Shown here piece after piece: positions 22,841-25,184 of a DNA stretch of 25,184 nucleotides (positions within the stretch are counted from its first letter, which is position 1; each line of letters starts with the position of its first letter). A program made the translations under genes and the position numbers. This DNA is from Polyangium jinanense. GTDB lineage: Bacteria > Myxococcota > Polyangia > Polyangiales > Polyangiaceae. The DNA lies in NCBI RefSeq assembly GCF_028435365.1, contig NZ_JAGTJJ010000103.1:1-25184 (forward strand), read 5' to 3'. Below the pieces are notes generated by a model that searched no databases, was not told where the DNA came from, and was given only the letters and a program-made list of their open reading frames with translations.

Positions 22841-23662
22841 ATGCCGCGCATTGCCACGTCCATCGTCGTCGATCCCAACCAGCTCGATCCTCGTGCCAAA
22901 GAGGCGTTCATCGAGAGGCTCTACGAGCTGCATACACGCATCTTCGACGTCGAGCGTGAGGCGTTCGTCGCGTACGTGATCGACTCCAGGGCGGAGCATA
23001 CCCATATCCAGGTCTACGAGGACGCGTCGGGACGGGCCGTCGGGTACTTCGCCTTGCACATCTTCGAGAAGGTGATGGGCGGCGAGAAACTCTCCGTCAT
23101 GCGTGGCGAGCTCGGCATGGTCAGCGAGTTCCGCGGCTGCAACGTCAATGCGCGCTTCGCGATCGACCGGCTCCTGCGGTACCTCGTGAAAAACCCGGAT
23201 CGGCGTCTGTACCTGTTCGCTTCGCCGGTGCACCCTTCGTGTTATTCGCAGACCGCCCGGTATGCCGACCGGGTTTGGCCGAGCGATACGGAGGAAACCC
23301 CGGCGGACGTGCACGATCTCATGATCGAGCTCGCGCGCTCGTTCGGGCTTCGAGCGGTCGACGAGGCAAGACCCTTCGTGCGCCACGTCGGCTGGCGGAC
23401 GCGCGATACCGCCGCCGATCGGTCGTACTGGCTGGGCCACGCGGGCGATGCAGCCCATTTTTATGTCCGGCAGAATCCCGGCTTCGTGGACGGTCATGGT
23501 CTGCTGATGCTCGTGCCGCTCTCGCTCGGCGGCGTGATGCGCGCCGCGCTTCGGTTCGCGTCCGCCAAGCTCTCGCGCCGGCTGCGCCATGTCGTGGCGT
23601 CCCTCGCCGGGAGGCGCCGGAGTTCCGTCAGCGATCCTCGTGAGGGGGCGCGGGCGGCTTGA
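22841..23662 (+). CDS. GNAT-like acyltransferase-fold protein
   Basis: A 273-aa protein from ATG 22841, with GAGAGGAGA upstream; the longer open frame back to 22217 runs through the RCC1 pseudogene and is rejected. The central part resembles a GNAT N-acyltransferase fold: THIQVYEDASGRAVGYFALH as strands, then GELGMVSEFRGCNVNARFAIDRLL where the V-x-x-x-x-R-G-x-x-(N/G)-x helix would bind acyl-CoA. The C-terminal 60 residues are Arg/Ala-rich and less conserved in appearance. The substrate is unknown. Its 3' end overlaps the convergent CorC-family gene by 35 bp. Confidence 0.68.
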   Translation: MPRIATSIVVDPNQLDPRAKEAFIERLYELHTRIFDVEREAFVAYVIDSRAEHTHIQVYEDASGRAVGYFALHIFEKVMGGEKLSVMRGELGMVSEFRGCNVNARFAIDRLLRYLVKNPDRRLYLFASPVHPSCYSQTARYADRVWPSDTEETPADVHDLMIELARSFGLRAVDEARPFVRHVGWRTRDTAADRSYWLGHAGDAAHFYVRQNPGFVDGHGLLMLVPLSLGGVMRAALRFASAKLSRRLRHVVASLAGRRRSSVSDPREGARAA

Positions 23663-24971
23663 TCCGCACCTTTTTCACGTGCCTGGGCGTGGCCTCGACG
23701 ACCTCGATCATCGTCCCGTCCGGTGCCGTGAGCTGTGTCCCGGCTGCTGGAATGCTGCGAGCCAGGTCCAGGACGAGCCCCGCGATCGTCGAATAGCCGT
23801 CGCCGACGGGCAAATCGAGCCCGAGCTCGCGATTCACGTCGTGCACGGGCGCGCTCCCCAGGACGAGGAACGTCCCGTCGGGCTCGCGCCGCACGAGCTC
23901 CGGCGCAGGCGCTTCGTGTTCGCTGAAAACGTCGCCCACGAGCTCCTCGACGAGGTCTTCCAGCGTGACGATGCCGCTCGTCGCGCCAAGCTCGTCCACC
24001 ACGATGGCAATCTGCGTGCGGCGGTTTTTCATGGCGTCGAGCAAGGAGACCGCGCGCATGCTCTCGCCGACGAAGGAGGGAGGTCGCAGGACCTCCTTCA
24101 CGCGAAACGAAACGTCCCCGGTCGCCCGGATGAAGACGTCTTTCACGTTCACGTACCCGATGACGTGATCGAGGTCCCCCTCGTACACCGGCATCCGCGT
24201 GTGTCCGTGCGCGGCGACGACACGGCGCACATCCTCGAGCGTCGCATCGTGCGGCAGGCTCACCACGCGCGTGCGCGGGACCATGACCTGCACGGCGGAC
24301 AGCTCCGGCAAATCGAGCGCGCGTGCCGCGATCTCGCCCGCGCTCGGGTCGAGGGAGCCGGCCTTGGCGGCTTCTCCGACGAGCTGCTGCAACTCGTCCG
24401 GCGAGAGCCGCGCCTCGGTGAAGGTGGTCTTGTCCCCGAACAACCGAAGCACGACGTTCGAGCTCGCGGTCAAGAACCAAACGAGCGGGCGCGCGAGCCA
24501 CGCGAGCCCGAGCAGCGGACGCCCGATGAACAGCGCATACGTCTCCGCGTATCGCAGCGCGAGCGACTTCGGCACGAGCTCGCCGAGGACGAGCGAGAGG
24601 TACGAGATCAACGCGACCACGAGGCCAAGCGCGATTGCGTCCGCGTGGTCCGCCAGAATCGGGACGCGCCGAAAGAGAGGCGCGAGATCCTCCGCGAACG
24701 TCGCGCCGCCGAACGCGCCCGCGAGCGCGCCGATGACGGTGATGCCAATCTGCACAGTGGCGAGGAACCGCTCGGGATCATCACGAAGAGCTTTTACAGC
24801 GCGGGCGCGCGTGCTCTTCTCGGCGACGAGCTGATCGAGCCGGGAGCCTCGCAAGGCCACGACGGCGATCTCGGCCCCGGCGAGGATGCCGTTCACCAGC
24901 ACGAGCGCGAGAATGACGAGGAGCTCGGTGACGATGGCTGCCTCCTTCGAGGGAGCCGATCCATCCCACAC
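23628..24971 (-). CDS. CorC/HlyC-family CBS membrane protein (DUF21-CBS-CorC_HlyC)
   Basis: A transporter-associated membrane protein. DUF21 transmembrane domain is first (TELLVILALVLVNGILAGAE, then FLATVQIGITVIGALAGAFGG, LGELVPKSLALR, with four hydrophobic segments). A CBS-pair follows (VMVPRTRVVSLPHDATLED through TLEDLVEELVGDVFSEHE), and a CorC_HlyC domain ends it (DGYSTIAGLVLDL). The family is implicated in magnesium/cobalt homeostasis and was once called hemolysin-like. The start is unclear: the coordinate uses GTG 24971, which has no Shine-Dalgarno. A perfect AAGGAGG lies 5 nt before an ATC at 24935, exactly where homologues start. ATG 25061 falls inside a hairpin repeat and is unlikely. 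Confidence 0.88.
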   Translation of the reverse strand: MWDGSAPSKEAAIVTELLVILALVLVNGILAGAEIAVVALRGSRLDQLVAEKSTRARAVKALRDDPERFLATVQIGITVIGALAGAFGGATFAEDLAPLFRRVPILADHADAIALGLVVALISYLSLVLGELVPKSLALRYAETYALFIGRPLLGLAWLARPLVWFLTASSNVVLRLFGDKTTFTEARLSPDELQQLVGEAAKAGSLDPSAGEIAARALDLPELSAVQVMVPRTRVVSLPHDATLEDVRRVVAAHGHTRMPVYEGDLDHVIGYVNVKDVFIRATGDVSFRVKEVLRPPSFVGESMRAVSLLDAMKNRRTQIAIVVDELGATSGIVTLEDLVEELVGDVFSEHEAPAPELVRREPDGTFLVLGSAPVHDVNRELGLDLPVGDGYSTIAGLVLDLARSIPAAGTQLTAPDGTMIEVVEATPRHVKKVRIKPPAPPHEDR

Positions 24972-25015
24972 CTCGGCGCTCGATGCCCGCACGGGAGCGC
25001 GGAGGGTGCGCAGCG

Positions 25016-25080
25016 CCGGGGTTTCACCCCGGACCCGAGCAGGGGCTATCCGCCCCTGCACCCGGACCAGGCACGGCCCT
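25016..25080 (-). repeat. Four-hairpin repeat, partial copy 5
   Basis: Hairpins D (CCGGGGT/ACCCCGG, 25016-25032) and C (GCAGGGGC/GCCCCTGC, 25039-25059) are perfect. B is degenerate (around 25066-25080) and A is missing. The arms differ from other copies but pairing is kept. It directly precedes copy 4 in the same orientation. Confidence 0.75.
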
Positions 25081-25111
25081 GAGCATTGGTCTCATCTTGG
25101 GAGGCGCTGCG

Positions 25112-25184
25112 CTGGGGCTTTGCCCCAGACCCCACCGGGGCTATCCGCCCCTGGACCTGGACCAGCGCAAGCGCTGGACCCGGG
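25112..25184 (-). repeat. Four-hairpin repeat, copy 4, cut by the window end
   Basis: Hairpins D (CTGGGGC/GCCCCAG, 25112-25128), C (GGGGC/GCCCC within 25135-25154) and B (CCAGCGC/GCGCTGG, 25162-25177) are present. Hairpin A would lie just beyond the window. The sequence is nearly the reverse complement of copy 1 at 1-106. Confidence 0.85.

Noticed and set aside
23589..25082. 497-codon plus-strand open frame opposite the CorC-family gene
   Set aside because: Antisense shadow; the minus strand has DUF21, CBS and CorC_HlyC motifs.
1..25184. CRISPR array, tRNA or rRNA genes, insertion sequence
   Set aside because: No regularly spaced identical repeats, no cloverleaf or rRNA signature, and no transposase reading frame were seen; the only repeats are the hairpin elements and GCCTCC words.

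Overview
The window is GC-rich and looks like a myxobacterial chromosome, probably of the Sorangium/Polyangium branch. This is an inference from gene content: secreted lipoproteins with Dickkopf-like cysteine repeats, a trypsin-like exported protease, an RCC1-repeat remnant, many lipobox signal peptides, and dispersed multi-hairpin repeats. No rRNA, tRNA, CRISPR array, transposase or integrase was seen.

Left part (1-9063): mostly unlinked genes. A CBM48-endonuclease/exonuclease/phosphatase fusion (minus) lies next to an ATP-grasp enzyme (plus). Then come a decayed stretch carrying the tail of a serine protease gene, an alpha/beta-hydrolase lipoprotein and a small lipoprotein (both minus), a Cys-rich lipoprotein (plus), a repeat cluster, a trypsin-like protease (minus), an exported protein of unknown function and a helical protein of unknown function. 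A 648-bp gene-poor stretch rich in GCCTCC/GGAGGC words follows.

Centre (about 9064-21467): a compact type II (aromatic) polyketide synthase gene cluster, rare outside actinomycetes. The order is: small unknown ORF, didomain aromatase/cyclase, four consecutive two-repeat ABM-type (quinone-forming monooxygenase-like) proteins, SDR, 4-TM membrane protein, ActIII-type C9 ketoreductase, a candidate terminator, then KS-alpha, KS-beta/CLF, ACP, a STAS/SEC14-like small protein, a CrtI-like FAD oxidoreductase and another SDR. A DUF1772 (anthrone-oxygenase-like) membrane protein is encoded convergently at the end. The expected logic is: KS-alpha/KS-beta/ACP build a poly-beta-ketone, ActKR-like reduction and aromatase/cyclase fold and aromatise the first ring, and the SDRs, FAD enzyme, ABM proteins and DUF1772 protein reduce and oxidise it, plausibly to a quinone such as an anthraquinone-type product. 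The product is not deducible. No acyltransferase, phosphopantetheinyl transferase, regulator, transporter or glycosyltransferase is in the window. The CLF carries Arg where the classical Gln sits.

Right part (21468-25184): an intergenic region with a perfect palindrome, an RCC1-repeat gene broken by an in-frame TAG, a GNAT-like gene, and a CorC/HlyC-type CBS membrane protein (minus) whose best Shine-Dalgarno points to an ATC codon. 

Five copies or part-copies of a roughly 105-bp repeat made of up to four consecutive hairpins occur at 1-106, 5487-5592, 5673-5777, 25016-25080 and 25112-25184. Arms of the hairpins differ between copies but change in a compensatory way, which points to selection on folded RNA or single-stranded DNA.
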